Made by a program: the position numbers and the translations under genes. From positions 2,046,001 to 2,110,000 of the forward strand of contig OY781436.1 of the NCBI GenBank assembly GCA_963676875.1: 64,000 nucleotides of DNA, read 5' to 3'. Positions 47,664 to 57,277 of this stretch are shown here, one piece after another (positions within the stretch are counted from its first letter, which is position 1; the number at the start of each line of letters is the position of its first letter). The notes beneath the pieces are model-generated. The model had not been told where the DNA came from. It did not search any database and saw nothing but the letters and a program-made list of their open reading frames with translations. This DNA comes from UBA6244 sp963676875 (lineage in GTDB: Bacteria > Bacteroidota > Bacteroidia > Bacteroidales > F082).

Positions 47664-48584
47664 TTATTGGCTGCAATTTCCAGCTATTATTTCTTCCACT
47701 GTTGGTTTATACGCATTATGCTGTATGTAAATATCTCCTGAAACACCATTAGAACTGATAACATTTTTGATTCCACATAAATCAGAAAGAAGAGGATTGC
47801 TGGCGATTATTAACATCTCCCCGTAATAAAAACGACCAGAAAGCCCGTCTATGTTAGCTAAGTTTTTGTTCTCAATTATCTCAACAAAATCATTAAGTGA
47901 AGCAAATTTTAACAAGCTATCAACTTTAGTAATCCGTTTATTCTTAGCAATTCCACTTGCCCAACCAACTGATATTAAGCTTGATAAACCATTTAGATTA
48001 GTGATGCTATCATTACTAATTATTTCAAGTATACCGCCAATAGAGTCCAAACTTGATAATCCGTCAACTTCTCTCAGGGAGCTGATTTGCATAATATATA
48101 ACCCTCCTCCAATAATTGTTAGTTTGGAAAAACCATCAATATTGGTAAGATGATCGTTGCTACTAAGAATTAAATCACCTCCAATAGAGGATAAGCTTGA
48201 TAGGCCATTTATATTTGCAAGACTGCGGTTGTCTATTACTAAACGCTTTCCAATATTTTGCAGCTTTTCTATGCCATCCAAAGAAACCAAGTCTGCATTA
48301 AGCTGAATTATTAGGCTACCTTCTATAGAAATTACCTTAGATAAAGCTACCAAATTTGTCAGTCCTTCTATATCAGTAAGTTCCAGATCCCCGGCAATTG
48401 CATCGTAACTTGCATCGAAAAATGCCTGTAATTCTTCAAGCGATGGGTTTATTAGACTTGAAGGATAAATGTTTTGTGGTTGAAGAGGGGCGATTGGTTC
48501 AGCTGGACTGTCTTTCTTTCCGCAGGATGAACTGCTAATCAATGAGCCAAATAATAATGCAACAATTAAAAAGGGGTTTTTCAT
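47664..48584 (-). CDS. Lipoprotein with receptor L-domain/LRR-like repeats
   Basis: The 306-residue protein has a lipoprotein signal (Cys21 after SSSS), a short Pro-rich linker, then about seven repeats of 23-24 residues with the consensus L-x-S-I-G-G-x-L-x-I-x-x-N-x-x-L-x-x-I-D-G, as in receptor L domains and BspA-like LRRs. The repeats should form a solenoid surface for binding. No enzymatic motif. Its ligand is unknown. Confidence 0.78.
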   Translation of the reverse strand: MKNPFLIVALLFGSLISSSSCGKKDSPAEPIAPLQPQNIYPSSLINPSLEELQAFFDASYDAIAGDLELTDIEGLTNLVALSKVISIEGSLIIQLNADLVSLDGIEKLQNIGKRLVIDNRSLANINGLSSLSSIGGDLILSSNDHLTNIDGFSKLTIIGGGLYIMQISSLREVDGLSSLDSIGGILEIISNDSITNLNGLSSLISVGWASGIAKNKRITKVDSLLKFASLNDFVEIIENKNLANIDGLSGRFYYGEMLIIASNPLLSDLCGIKNVISSNGVSGDIYIQHNAYKPTVEEIIAGNCSQ

Positions 48585-48661
48585 ATGTGTTAGATTAATA
48601 TAATGTGCTGATAAATAATGTTTTTAACGCTTGAAATATTCACGGATTACATAAAGGATCA

Positions 48662-48710
48662 GATTCTTAGCAGAATTTATGTATTTCTAAGAAGTAATCT
48701 GCTAAGAATC
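48662..48710. repeat. 13-bp perfect inverted repeat with 23-base spacer
   Basis: GATTCTTAGCAGA (48662-48674) and TCTGCTAAGAATC (48698-48710) form perfect arms between the AbiEii 3' end and the LRR lipoprotein promoter side. It could be an operator for the lipoprotein or a terminator of the AbiE operon; no T-run on either strand decides it. Confidence 0.6.
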
Positions 48711-48759
48711 CATTGTTTTCTACTTATATTTTTTCAATCAATTCGGTTAACACTAATTC

Positions 48760-49515
48760 TTAAGCCAACCTCTGATCAAATAAGGAATTAGGTCTTAATA
48801 TAGCCTTAGTATCTCCCAGGAACTCCGTATCCCTCATTTTATCTTCCATGTTCAGGATAAATTGTCTTTGAGTTGGGGAGCTTCCCTGTGAGAAGTCCAT
48901 ATACCGTCGATAGGATTGAATAATAGCTTCCTTATCGAGATCTGGCTTCTTCGTTAACGCAATATACATGTCGTAAAGGTCACGGCCTTTTTTGCGTTGA
49001 TACAACGCCCTTAGTTTTGTCCCCAGGAGTTCTTCAAGGCGATAGGTTGTTAGATTGCATTCTCCTTTATACCAGGAAGAATCGACTTTAAAGGGGAAAT
49101 CCTGATAGCCAAGTACAGTGAAATGTTCGCGTGTATTGACCTCGACTTTTAACCTTAAACGTTGCACAGGAGCATACTCAGATTCAAAATGAAATTTAAG
49201 CTGTATGCCATCTTTACGAGGTTTTACATCAGCATTACCTAAAAAGGATAACCGTTGTTGTAGTCGTTGGACAGTTTCTTTTATCGCTTCTGCCCGGATT
49301 TGCACCAGGTCAATATCTTCGGAGTACCTGGGTTGAGGACTTAGATAAAGTTTGTGTAAGGCTGTACCACCTCTAAAGGCAAGGCTTTGAGCTAACCATT
49401 CATCTGAGAATATTTCAATTAAGGCCCGGCAAATTACCAGATCTTGTTCTACCTGTTCATTGGTTTGCCATGGGGCAGTATTGCTCCATTCGGTTATATA
49501 AGCTTGTGGAATCAT
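48760..49515 (-). CDS. abiEii: AbiEii-type nucleotidyltransferase toxin
   Basis: The 251-residue protein shows the nucleotidyltransferase signature RGGTALHK...SEDIDL (about residues 48-70), with the DxD pair, and later KVEVNTRE and GTKLRALYQRKKGRDLYD, as in AbiEii/AbiGii toxins of type IV toxin-antitoxin and abortive-infection systems. Related toxins transfer nucleotides to tRNA 3' ends. The ATG at 49515 overlaps the antitoxin stop as ATGA, so translation is coupled; the longer frame to 49554 is inside the antitoxin gene. The pair probably gives phage defence or plasmid-like stability. Confidence 0.9.
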   Translation of the reverse strand: MIPQAYITEWSNTAPWQTNEQVEQDLVICRALIEIFSDEWLAQSLAFRGGTALHKLYLSPQPRYSEDIDLVQIRAEAIKETVQRLQQRLSFLGNADVKPRKDGIQLKFHFESEYAPVQRLRLKVEVNTREHFTVLGYQDFPFKVDSSWYKGECNLTTYRLEELLGTKLRALYQRKKGRDLYDMYIALTKKPDLDKEAIIQSYRRYMDFSQGSSPTQRQFILNMEDKMRDTEFLGDTKAILRPNSLFDQRLA

Positions 49516-50333
49516 TCGTCTATTTCTATTTCTGTGTTTACAATTACTTTCCATCGGTTCTCCGAAGGATAGCTGTTGGCTTGCTGTGAGGTCTTCAGTG
49601 GGATTCTGAAAAATTTGACTTGATTATTCTTAAGTGTTTCAAAAAGGTGATTGGCCAACGGCTCCTGATAACAGGCAAATTCTAAGAGATAACCAAGCCT
49701 TTGTATAGCTGACACAGAAGCATGGTTCAATAAGGCAGCATTGAAATCCTCTGGTTTGATAGCTTCAGCCAACTCGTTGATTACCGAGGCTGCCCGGTTA
49801 ATTCCGCCAATTCGTTTTTCATACTGTATCAAATCTGTAGCTGTTAACGCAGGACTGGAAATATTGAGGTACCCTGCTTCAGTTTTCTTTTGCTCAATCA
49901 GGCTTGTAGGGATCTTTTTATTACTGATGTAGTTTATTCGTATTCCCTTTTTTTGTGTAGGTCTGAGCACCGGAAAATCAGTTACAACGAAAAATTCCTG
50001 AGGCTGTTGATGTGATGCCCCGTGGTAACTCGCCGCATTCAATAAGCCTAAATAGTATGGTCTTTGCAAGAATTGCATAAATGCATCCAGAAAGAGTGAG
50101 GGAGGTAGTATACCTCTGGTTGTGTATTGGGGTGGAATTATGAGGTAATATCCTTTGTATATGGATAGGATTTTACCTTTATCGCTCAGGCGTTTCAGTG
50201 CAAATTTGGTGGCCGTATCAGACTGATCAGGAGATGATTCTCTTAAAGTATTTAATGAAAAAGTATACCTTCCTCTGGATAGCAGCTCCTCTACCCATGA
50301 TTCGAGACTTTGATTTCCCTTTGTGTTCTCCAT
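49512..50333 (-). CDS. abiEi: AbiEi-type antitoxin
   Basis: The 273-residue protein has the N-terminal winged-helix domain of AbiEi antitoxins (SDTATKFALKRLSDKGKILSIYKGYYLI, about 37-65) and the C-terminal domain with YYLGLLNAASYHGASHQQP. In this family the N-terminal part represses the operon by binding inverted repeats upstream, while the C-terminal part neutralises the toxin without direct contact. It is the first gene of the pair, as usual. Confidence 0.9.
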   Translation of the reverse strand: MENTKGNQSLESWVEELLSRGRYTFSLNTLRESSPDQSDTATKFALKRLSDKGKILSIYKGYYLIIPPQYTTRGILPPSLFLDAFMQFLQRPYYLGLLNAASYHGASHQQPQEFFVVTDFPVLRPTQKKGIRINYISNKKIPTSLIEQKKTEAGYLNISSPALTATDLIQYEKRIGGINRAASVINELAEAIKPEDFNAALLNHASVSAIQRLGYLLEFACYQEPLANHLFETLKNNQVKFFRIPLKTSQQANSYPSENRWKVIVNTEIEIDE

Positions 50334-50343
50334 GAGAGTAAAA

Positions 50344-50382
50344 TTTTGCGCAAGGTAGTGATTTTCGATACTTATCGCAAAA
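50344..50382 (-). promoter_or_regulatory. Candidate AbiEi operator upstream of the toxin-antitoxin pair
   Basis: TTTTGCG (50344-50350) and CGCAAAA (50376-50382) are inverted arms about one helical turn before the antitoxin start; inner palindromes TTGCGCAA and CGATActTATCG overlap them. Antitoxins of this family bind such repeats. The rest of 50383-50645 shows nothing recognisable. Confidence 0.5.
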
Positions 50383-50645
50383 GATTACTTTTTTTATCAA
50401 AAAATAATCATGCGCGATATGAAGTTACGGAAAAAATAAATCCAACTCCCTTGTTTAGGTATGAATAACAGAGGTTAAGTCCTCTTATTTAATGCAGAGA
50501 CTAACCAGGTGCGGGATGTAAGGGGGCTAATACAAATCCTTATTTCGTTTCCTATTCACACGGTTAGTCTTAAATGGTGAAAGAATTTCGTAAAAATAAT
50601 GAAATATTTTGTTTCAGTACCAAAACAGATAGGATATTAACTCCT

Positions 50646-50685
50646 TAAAAAAGAAAGGATTGAAAAATTAATTTTCAATCCTTTC
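50646..50685 (-). terminator. Rho-independent terminator of tRNA-Lys
   Basis: A 14-bp perfect stem GAAAGGATTGAAAA / TTTTCAATCCTTTC (50653-50685) is followed on the minus strand by TTTTTT (around 50647-50652). Confidence 0.85.
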
Positions 50686-50695
50686 GTCTGGTCAG

Positions 50696-50768
<73 letters not shown>

Positions 50769-50957
50769 TGGTAAATATATCTTGAGCGTGCAAAAGTAAA
50801 GGTTTTTGAGCAATGCACAAACGTTACCGGTTTTTTTAATTACCACTCGTTTGTGTTTTCTTCGGATGTGGTATGTGTCTATCCTGTTGCAATGCAAAGC
50901 ACGCGCTCCTTTGGGGCTATTTGATGCTCAAAAACCCTTCTTCATGGTCAAATACCC

Positions 50958-50965
50958 TATCTTTG
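50958..50965 (+). promoter_or_regulatory. -7 element TATCTTTG upstream of the MeaB-like gene
   Basis: The predicted transcript start lies near 50972, downstream of all in-frame starts before 50986, so it sets the coding start at 50986 or 50992. Confidence 0.55.
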
Positions 50966-50985
50966 CAGCAGTTTTACACGGAAAT

Positions 50986-52110
50986 ATGGTTATGGAAAAA
51001 GAGGAACATCACCACCATTTTGAAAGTGCATTGAAAGTGAACGATGGCATCGAGCAGCCGGCTCCGGTGAATCCTGCTATGTCTAGGGATATCAACCGTT
51101 TCCGGAAAAAGAAACCTACCATTGACAACTACCTCGAGGGGATCAAAGCCGGCAACCGCAATATGTTGGGTCAGGCCATTACCCTCATCGAGAGTGCCAA
51201 AACTGAAGACCATCGACTGGCGTCTGAACTCATCAATAAGTGTTTGCCCTTTTCGGGAAAGTCTATTCGCTTGGGCATTACCGGCGTACCCGGGGTGGGC
51301 AAAAGTACGTTTATCGAAACCTTTGGGTTGTATTTGATTGGTTTGGGCAAACGGGTGGCGGTATTGGCCATCGACCCCAGTAGCACCCGTACCAAGGGCA
51401 GTATATTGGGCGACAAAACCCGTATGGAGGAATTAAGTGTGCATCCCGATGCTTTTATCCGTCCTTCGGCCAGTGCAGGCACCCTTGGTGGTGTGGCCCG
51501 TGCCACGCGCGAAGCGCTTATTCTCTGCGAAGCAGCAGGTTTTGACGTGATATTAATAGAAACGGTGGGCGTGGGTCAGTCGGAAACAGCGGTGGCTCAA
51601 ATGGTTGATTTCTTTATGTTGTTGATGCTGGCAGGTGGCGGTGACGAATTGCAGGGCATTAAGCGCGGTATTATGGAAATGGCTGATTTAATTGTAATTA
51701 ATAAAGCCGATGGCGATAACCTGCTCAAGGCAGAATTGGCCAAACGTGAATATGAAAATGCATTGCATTTGTTTCCTCCTTTGGAAAACAATTGGATCCC
51801 CAAAACCATTACGGCTTCGGCCTTAAAAAATGTGGGCATAAAAGAAACCTGGAAGATGGTGACGGAATATAAATCGCTTACGGATCAAAACGGACACTTC
51901 CTGTCCAATCGTCACCAACAATCTATTCATATCCTGCGCGAAGCTATTTCGGGAACCCTCAACAACCATTTTTTCAAAAACGATCAAATGGCTGCTGAGC
52001 TCAAAAAAATGGAAGCTTTGGTACTCAACGACCGGATAAACCCCTACGAAGCCGCTCAGCAATTGCTTAAAGATTATTTTGTACTCCTGTCTTCTTCCAA
52101 TTCAGACTGA
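50986..52110 (+). CDS. meaB: Methylmalonyl-CoA mutase-associated GTPase (MeaB/ArgK family)
   Basis: The 374-residue G3E-family GTPase protects and reloads adenosylcobalamin-dependent methylmalonyl-CoA mutase. It shows the Walker A motif GVPGVGKST (about 99-107), LAIDPSS, VGVGQSE and the NKAD specificity motif. No mutase gene is in the window, so its partner lies elsewhere. A longer frame opens at 50806 but crosses the promoter; the His-rich N-terminus (EEHHHHFES) remains in either case. Confidence 0.9.
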   Translation: MVMEKEEHHHHFESALKVNDGIEQPAPVNPAMSRDINRFRKKKPTIDNYLEGIKAGNRNMLGQAITLIESAKTEDHRLASELINKCLPFSGKSIRLGITGVPGVGKSTFIETFGLYLIGLGKRVAVLAIDPSSTRTKGSILGDKTRMEELSVHPDAFIRPSASAGTLGGVARATREALILCEAAGFDVILIETVGVGQSETAVAQMVDFFMLLMLAGGGDELQGIKRGIMEMADLIVINKADGDNLLKAELAKREYENALHLFPPLENNWIPKTITASALKNVGIKETWKMVTEYKSLTDQNGHFLSNRHQQSIHILREAISGTLNNHFFKNDQMAAELKKMEALVLNDRINPYEAAQQLLKDYFVLLSSSNSD

Positions 52111-52216
52111 TATGGAAGGCAATAATCAGGGTGGTGTTTTATATGATGAATATTTCTAGATTTGCACCCGTTTTTCATTCAGGATTTCGTACCTTTATTT
52201 TTTTAATTGTCAGTAA

Positions 52217-53575
52217 ATGAATATTATAATTGCAGGTGATGGAGAGGTGGGTTTTTTTCTTGCGAAAGCATTGGTGGATTCCAATCACAACATCACCATC
52301 GTGGATCCCCACGAAGAATTGTTAAAAATGATTGAAACTCACGCGGATTTGATGACCATCGTCGGTGAATCCAACTCTGTTTCTATCCTCAAACAGGCCA
52401 ATGTATCGAAAGCCGACCTGGTGATTTCTGTTTTGCACGATGAATACATCAACATACTCACGGCTATTTTGGCCAAAAAACTGGGAGCAAAACGAACCAT
52501 TGCCAGGGTAAATACCCTTGAAAATGTAAACGCAGAAAACAAAAAAATATACGACGAGCTGGGAGTGGATTTTTTAATCTCTCCAGAAGATATTGCCGGA
52601 CATGAGGTGATTAACTTGTTGCAACAACCTGCTGCCACGGAGATTTTTGAACTCTCCGGCGGAAGCCTTTCTGTATTTCTTATCCACATCGAACCCGATG
52701 CTCCCGTGGTAAATAAAACCCTGAATGACATTGCTGTTTCCCACAAAATGCTTGATTTCAGGGCTGTGGTCATCCACCGTCACGACAAAACTTTTATTCC
52801 TACCGGCGACACTTTCTTTTTGCCCCACGATCTGGTGTATGTAATTACCAAGCCGGAAGCGCTGGAGCAATTGCTGAAAATGGGCGGAAAGAAAAAAATG
52901 GAAATCAACAACATCATGATTGTTGGTGGTGGTCGTGTGGGAAAGGTGATTGCCAAGAATCTGGAAAATGAGTTGAACATTAAGCTCATAGAACAGGACA
53001 AAGACCGTTGCATGAAATTATCTGATATTCTGGAAGATACCCTGTTGATTCATGGCGACGCCCGCGACATTACCCTGCTCGAAGATGAAGGTATTGAGGG
53101 TGTTGATGCTTTTATTTCCGTGACCAACAGTTCCGAAACCAATATCCTCACCTGTTTGCATGCCAAAAAATTCGGGGTGAAAAAGACCATCGCGCTGGTG
53201 GAAAACCTGGATTATATCGAAATTTCACAAAGCATAGGCATCGATACCATCATCAACAAAAAGTTAAGTGCTGCCTCTTATATTATCCGCGACAGCATGG
53301 GCGATGAAGTGTCGTCGCTCAAGTGTTTGAGTGGTATTGCGTCCGATGTGGTGGAGTTGGTGGCCAAACCCGGTTCGCCGGTAACTAAAAAACCCATCCG
53401 TGATCTCAACATGCCCGAGGGCACCATCATCGGGGGGATTATCCGGGGTGACGATTCTTTTATTGCTTTGGGCAAATTTCAAATTCAGGAAAATGATAAG
53501 GTGGTGGTGTTTGCCATTCCTTCCATTAGCGCCAAAGTAGAAAAAATGTTTTTGAAATCAACCTTTGGACTATAA
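52217..53575 (+). CDS. trkA: Trk potassium uptake regulatory subunit TrkA
   Basis: The 452-residue cytoplasmic protein has two tandem RCK units, each an NAD-binding Rossmann domain (GDGEVGFFLA at 7; GGGRVGKVIA at about 235) and a TrkA-C domain. It gates the TrkH channel in response to NAD/ATP. It is encoded 8 bases before trkH. Confidence 0.95.
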   Translation: MNIIIAGDGEVGFFLAKALVDSNHNITIVDPHEELLKMIETHADLMTIVGESNSVSILKQANVSKADLVISVLHDEYINILTAILAKKLGAKRTIARVNTLENVNAENKKIYDELGVDFLISPEDIAGHEVINLLQQPAATEIFELSGGSLSVFLIHIEPDAPVVNKTLNDIAVSHKMLDFRAVVIHRHDKTFIPTGDTFFLPHDLVYVITKPEALEQLLKMGGKKKMEINNIMIVGGGRVGKVIAKNLENELNIKLIEQDKDRCMKLSDILEDTLLIHGDARDITLLEDEGIEGVDAFISVTNSSETNILTCLHAKKFGVKKTIALVENLDYIEISQSIGIDTIINKKLSAASYIIRDSMGDEVSSLKCLSGIASDVVELVAKPGSPVTKKPIRDLNMPEGTIIGGIIRGDDSFIALGKFQIQENDKVVVFAIPSISAKVEKMFLKSTFGL

Positions 53576-53583
53576 ACCCTGCC

Positions 53584-55044
53584 ATGCCTAATCGCTCGCT
53601 CATACATTTCTCTATTGTTTGGAAGGTTCTCAGCTTTTTGTTGGTGATCGAAGCCCTGTTTATGCTTGGCAGTATTCCCTTTGCCTGGTATTATGGCGAA
53701 AGTATGTGGCCTATTATTTATTCGGCACTCATTACCGGAGCGGTGGGTGCTTTGGGATGGTGGGCTACCGGAAAAAAGGACCGTAGCAATGTGGGCAAGC
53801 GCGAAGGCTATCTGATTGTGGCCCTTACCTGGGTGGTGATTTCGCTTTTTGGGTCGCTGCCCTTTATTTTTAGCGGTGCCATTCCGAGCTTTACGGATGC
53901 CTTTTTCGAAACCATTTCCGGATTTACTACCACAGGGGCTTCCATTTTAACAGACATTGAAATTGTACCGAAAAATATCCTTTTATGGCGTGCCATGACC
54001 CATTGGATTGGCGGCATGGGAATCATTGTGCTTACGGTAGCCATTCTGCCTTTTTTGGGTATTGGCGGACTGCAGCTGATGATTGCCGAAATGCCCGGTA
54101 TAACACCCGATAAATTGCATCCGCGTATCACGGCCACGGCCAAACGATTGTGGGGTATTTATGTGATTTTTACAGCTGCCGAAATTTTGTTGTTGTGGGT
54201 GGGAGAAATGGATTTTTTCGATTCGGTGTGCCATTCCTTTGCTACCATGGCCACGGGTGGTTTTTCCACCAAAAACACCAGTGTAGCGGGTTTTAGCGCT
54301 TATTCACAATATATTATCATCATTTTCATGTTTTTGGCCGGAACCAATTTTACCCTCCACTACTTTTTGCTTCATGCCCGGTTTAAAAAGGTGTTTTCCA
54401 ACGAAGAATACAAAATGTATTTCTGGATTGTGGCCTCCGTAACGGTGTTTATTGCGGTGGGTCTGGTAGTTTACGGCTCGCACGATTTTGAACAAGCCTT
54501 TCGCGATGCCCTGTTTTCGGTGGTATCCATTATTACCACAACGGGTTTTGTTACAGCCAATTACTACGCATGGCCTTCCTTTTTGTGGATGCTGATTTTT
54601 GCCCTCATGTTTATTGGTGGCAGCGCCGGATCAACGGGAGGCGGTGTCAAAATAATCCGACACCTGTTGTTAATTCGCAATTCGTGGCAGGAGCTCAAGC
54701 GTTCCATTCATCCCCAAGCTATTATTCCGGTTCGATACAACCGAAAATCGGTAACGCAACAGATTATTTTCAACGTGATGGCTTTCTTTTTGATGTATGT
54801 GTTGGTGTTTTCGGCCGGCACCATCCTGTTGTCGTTGTTGAATGTGGATTTTGAAACCGCCGTGGGTGCTTCCATTGCCACCCTTGGAAATATTGGTCCC
54901 GGCATCGGGCATGTGGGACCGGTGGACAATTACGCCTTTTTCGACCCGGCAGCCAAGTGGATTTTATCGTTTTTGATGTTGCTCGGCAGGCTGGAGCTGT
55001 TTACGATTTTGATTGTGATTTCGCCTGCGTTTTGGCGGAGGTAG
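53584..55044 (+). CDS. trkH: Trk potassium channel subunit TrkH
   Basis: The 486-residue inner-membrane protein has four M1-P-M2 repeats; pore motifs include SGFTTTGAS and ATGGFST, with a late GGSAGSTGGGVK. It imports K+ with TrkA and forms a two-gene operon with it. Confidence 0.95.
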   Translation: MPNRSLIHFSIVWKVLSFLLVIEALFMLGSIPFAWYYGESMWPIIYSALITGAVGALGWWATGKKDRSNVGKREGYLIVALTWVVISLFGSLPFIFSGAIPSFTDAFFETISGFTTTGASILTDIEIVPKNILLWRAMTHWIGGMGIIVLTVAILPFLGIGGLQLMIAEMPGITPDKLHPRITATAKRLWGIYVIFTAAEILLLWVGEMDFFDSVCHSFATMATGGFSTKNTSVAGFSAYSQYIIIIFMFLAGTNFTLHYFLLHARFKKVFSNEEYKMYFWIVASVTVFIAVGLVVYGSHDFEQAFRDALFSVVSIITTTGFVTANYYAWPSFLWMLIFALMFIGGSAGSTGGGVKIIRHLLLIRNSWQELKRSIHPQAIIPVRYNRKSVTQQIIFNVMAFFLMYVLVFSAGTILLSLLNVDFETAVGASIATLGNIGPGIGHVGPVDNYAFFDPAAKWILSFLMLLGRLELFTILIVISPAFWRR

Positions 55045-55064
55045 GTTTACGTCGTCGCCCTTTC

Positions 55065-55316
55065 CTATTTTAAGTTCCTTTCTTTTAAAAGTCTTTTTAA
55101 TTCTTTGGTGTCGTATGCTGAATTGTTAATCAGTTTATATGCTAAATACAAAGGGATGAGTGTAAGTAATCCCCAGGTGTTTTTCACAACGCTGTAAATG
55201 ACAATTCCAACCAGAAAACCGATTAAAAATGCATTCATGATATTAGCCGATTTTACCTTTTTGGCTTCGGCCAACAGTTCCTGATCTGATAATTCGGATA
55301 GTTCTTTTTGCTTCAT
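55065..55316 (-). CDS. Small two-helix membrane protein, unknown function
   Basis: The 83-residue protein starts with an acidic/basic helix (SELSDQELLAEAKKVKSA), followed by two transmembrane segments (about 27-44 and 47-63) and a basic C-terminal helix (ELKRLLKERNLK). Similar short proteins are common in Bacteroidota but have no known role. It is convergent to trkH. Confidence 0.7.
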   Translation of the reverse strand: MKQKELSELSDQELLAEAKKVKSANIMNAFLIGFLVGIVIYSVVKNTWGLLTLIPLYLAYKLINNSAYDTKELKRLLKERNLK

Positions 55317-55488
55317 TTTTCTCCTTTTACAGTTAAATTTTTGATGGTGGGTGTTATTAATGGGAAACGGTCAGATTAGGTAATGTTGGACGTTTTAATA
55401 TTCTAAACTATGGGCTTTCCTATTTTTGTATATCTGTATTCCCTTAATATTTAGCACGATAAACCAAACGCACATCATATTTTCATAA

Positions 55489-56367
55489 CTACCCGGCTTT
55501 GGCATCCTTTACTTTTTTCAATAATGCTGTTGTAGCCATTTTCCCGAAGTCGTTGGCCGCTTGGGGACTTGCTCCGGTAATTAGATTCCGGTCATGATAG
55601 CAAGTTTTATCAGCCTTTTTGTTTACAATATCGACCCCAAGTTTTTTCAGTTTATCTCCAAACTTCCATGTCAAATGACCGGGCATATAGCCAATTAGGG
55701 GTGTTTGTTTGTCAACAGAATCGGGAAATGCAGCCATTTTGTATCCATCATAAATAAAATCTTCGTCTTTTTCATCAATACTTGCGGCCAACAGCGCTGC
55801 GGGACCGTGACAAATTGAAAGCATTGACAAATCATTTTGGTGAGTATACTGAATCAGTTTTTTTAAATCTTTGCTTTCAGGCAGTCCAAGCATTGCCCCG
55901 TGTCCGCCGGGTATGAATACAGCTATGTAGTCAGAAATTGTCGGCATATTAAGATTTACAAACTCTTTTAAACTTTTTGGTTTGTCCAATTTTGTTTTAT
56001 ATTCCTCATAAATAGTCGATACAGCCCGATCTTTACCGGGAAAAGCCCACATTTCAATTTTTACAGGTTTACCCGTAGGCGTAAAAATATCAGTTTCAAA
56101 GCCAGCTTTTTGAAAGTGTAGCATGGGAACCAGCATCTCAACGGGATGATTACCTGTTGAAAACAGTTTTCCGTTTGCCATCGTCATGTTTTTTTCTTCC
56201 GTACAGACCATTAATATTTTTAGCTTTCCATCGGTATACTTCTCATGGTATTCGGTATGGTCATAATCTGTTTTTGATGAGGTGGCTAATTTTAAAGCCA
56301 ACGGTGATGGACTTAATGCACCGTCTTCTGTTGGTTTTGGCTCTATTCCAAGCAATTTTTTTATCAT
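55489..56367 (-). CDS. hchA: DJ-1/PfpI-family chaperone or glyoxalase III (Hsp31/HchA-like)
   Basis: The 292-residue protein matches Hsp31 in length and in motifs: GNHPVEMLVPM, IFIPGGHGAM-like VFIPGGHGAMLGLP and the nucleophile Cys in SICHGPAALLA. The family degrades methylglyoxal and acts as a holding chaperone. The frame opens at 56442 inside a 116-bp repeat; the ATG at 56367 is the native start. Confidence 0.88.
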   Translation of the reverse strand: MIKKLLGIEPKPTEDGALSPSPLALKLATSSKTDYDHTEYHEKYTDGKLKILMVCTEEKNMTMANGKLFSTGNHPVEMLVPMLHFQKAGFETDIFTPTGKPVKIEMWAFPGKDRAVSTIYEEYKTKLDKPKSLKEFVNLNMPTISDYIAVFIPGGHGAMLGLPESKDLKKLIQYTHQNDLSMLSICHGPAALLAASIDEKDEDFIYDGYKMAAFPDSVDKQTPLIGYMPGHLTWKFGDKLKKLGVDIVNKKADKTCYHDRNLITGASPQAANDFGKMATTALLKKVKDAKAG

Positions 56368-56415
56368 ATATTTATTTTGTATTTCATTTTCAAGTTTGCA
56401 GCTCACGTTGCGGTT

Positions 56416-56531
56416 ATACCAACTATAAATTGAAGTTAGCACTACGCTGTTTATGTATAATGCCGATATAGAATTGAAGAGGTTTCAGGAGCGAAGCGAA
56501 CTTAAAGCTCATTTCAATTCATAATCGGTAT
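56416..56531 (+). repeat. 116-bp MITE-like repeat, copy 2
   Basis: It is identical in structure to 42896-43011 and lies about 50 bases upstream of the hchA start, so it may carry or disturb the hchA promoter. The following 56532-56865 stretch holds no gene; a hairpin AGGTACT / AGTACCT sits at 56838-56855 beyond the tRNA-Thr 3' end. Confidence 0.88.
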
Positions 56532-56865
56532 TATGCGCCGATGCCGGGTACTTATTCCTGATTTATTCCAACATTACCAAGGTCAAATTTACTAAATATT
56601 GTTAGCCGAACCCAAATACTGTCTATGGCGAATGGCAATTATTATGTCCGGAAACTTATTTTCAATATCTTTTTCTATTTATTTATGGACACAACCGTTT
56701 GTCAATGTTAATTAAATACCTGACCAGTAACACAAAAACCAGTCATATACCATCTCCGGCGTGTAGTCTCATCGTTCTGTCTGCTTAATATATTGATAAC
56801 CAATGGAGAAGTGAGGGGTTCTTGGGTTGTGGGAAATAGGTACTGAAAAGTACCTGAAAAAAAAG

Positions 56866-56938
56866 AGCCTTCCACGGGACTCGAACCCGCGACCTGCTCA
56901 TTACGAGTGAGCTGCTCTACCAACTGAGCTAAGAAGGC
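56866..56938 (-). tRNA. tRNA-Thr (anticodon CGT)
   Basis: A 73-base cloverleaf on the minus strand: acceptor GCCTTCT / GGAAGGC, D-arm GCTC...GAGC, anticodon loop CTCGTAA with CGT, T-arm GCGGG-TTCGAGT-CCCGT, discriminator T. A run of eight T follows, then a small hairpin (56838-56855). Confidence 0.94.
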
Positions 56939-57277
56939 CTTCGTTTTTTTGAGGTGCAAAGATAAACGTAATTTCAAATATGTGTGGCAATAAGCTACTA
57001 TCTTTTGTATAGATGTTGATGCCCCCGTGTATAGTTCAGCAAAACTGCTGATTACGATTGGTGTTGGTGGTGAGGGTTTGGCATTTCAAAGGGGTTTTCC
57101 ATCAAACCGTCATGCTGTTTGAGGAGGCTATAAACCATGAATTTATATGTCAGGTAACACCATCAACAAAACACTGGCAAGAAACAACCCTTAGCTTTGA
57201 TAAGTGCATAACTGGAAGTCCGGTAGAGGTAATTCAACATTCCTTTTAGCTATCGGAATCGCTGCGCGCTGCATATT

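Noticed and set aside
50806..50985. 60-codon N-terminal extension of MeaB
   Set aside because: It spans the predicted promoter and is not like family N-termini.
56708..56977. 89-codon ORF covering tRNA-Thr
   Set aside because: Same reason: the FLAQLVEQ stretch comes from translating the tRNA.
57058..57249. 63-codon plus-strand ORF between tRNA-Thr and the third 116-bp repeat
   Set aside because: No promoter, no family resemblance and low-complexity surroundings; I cannot support it as a gene.
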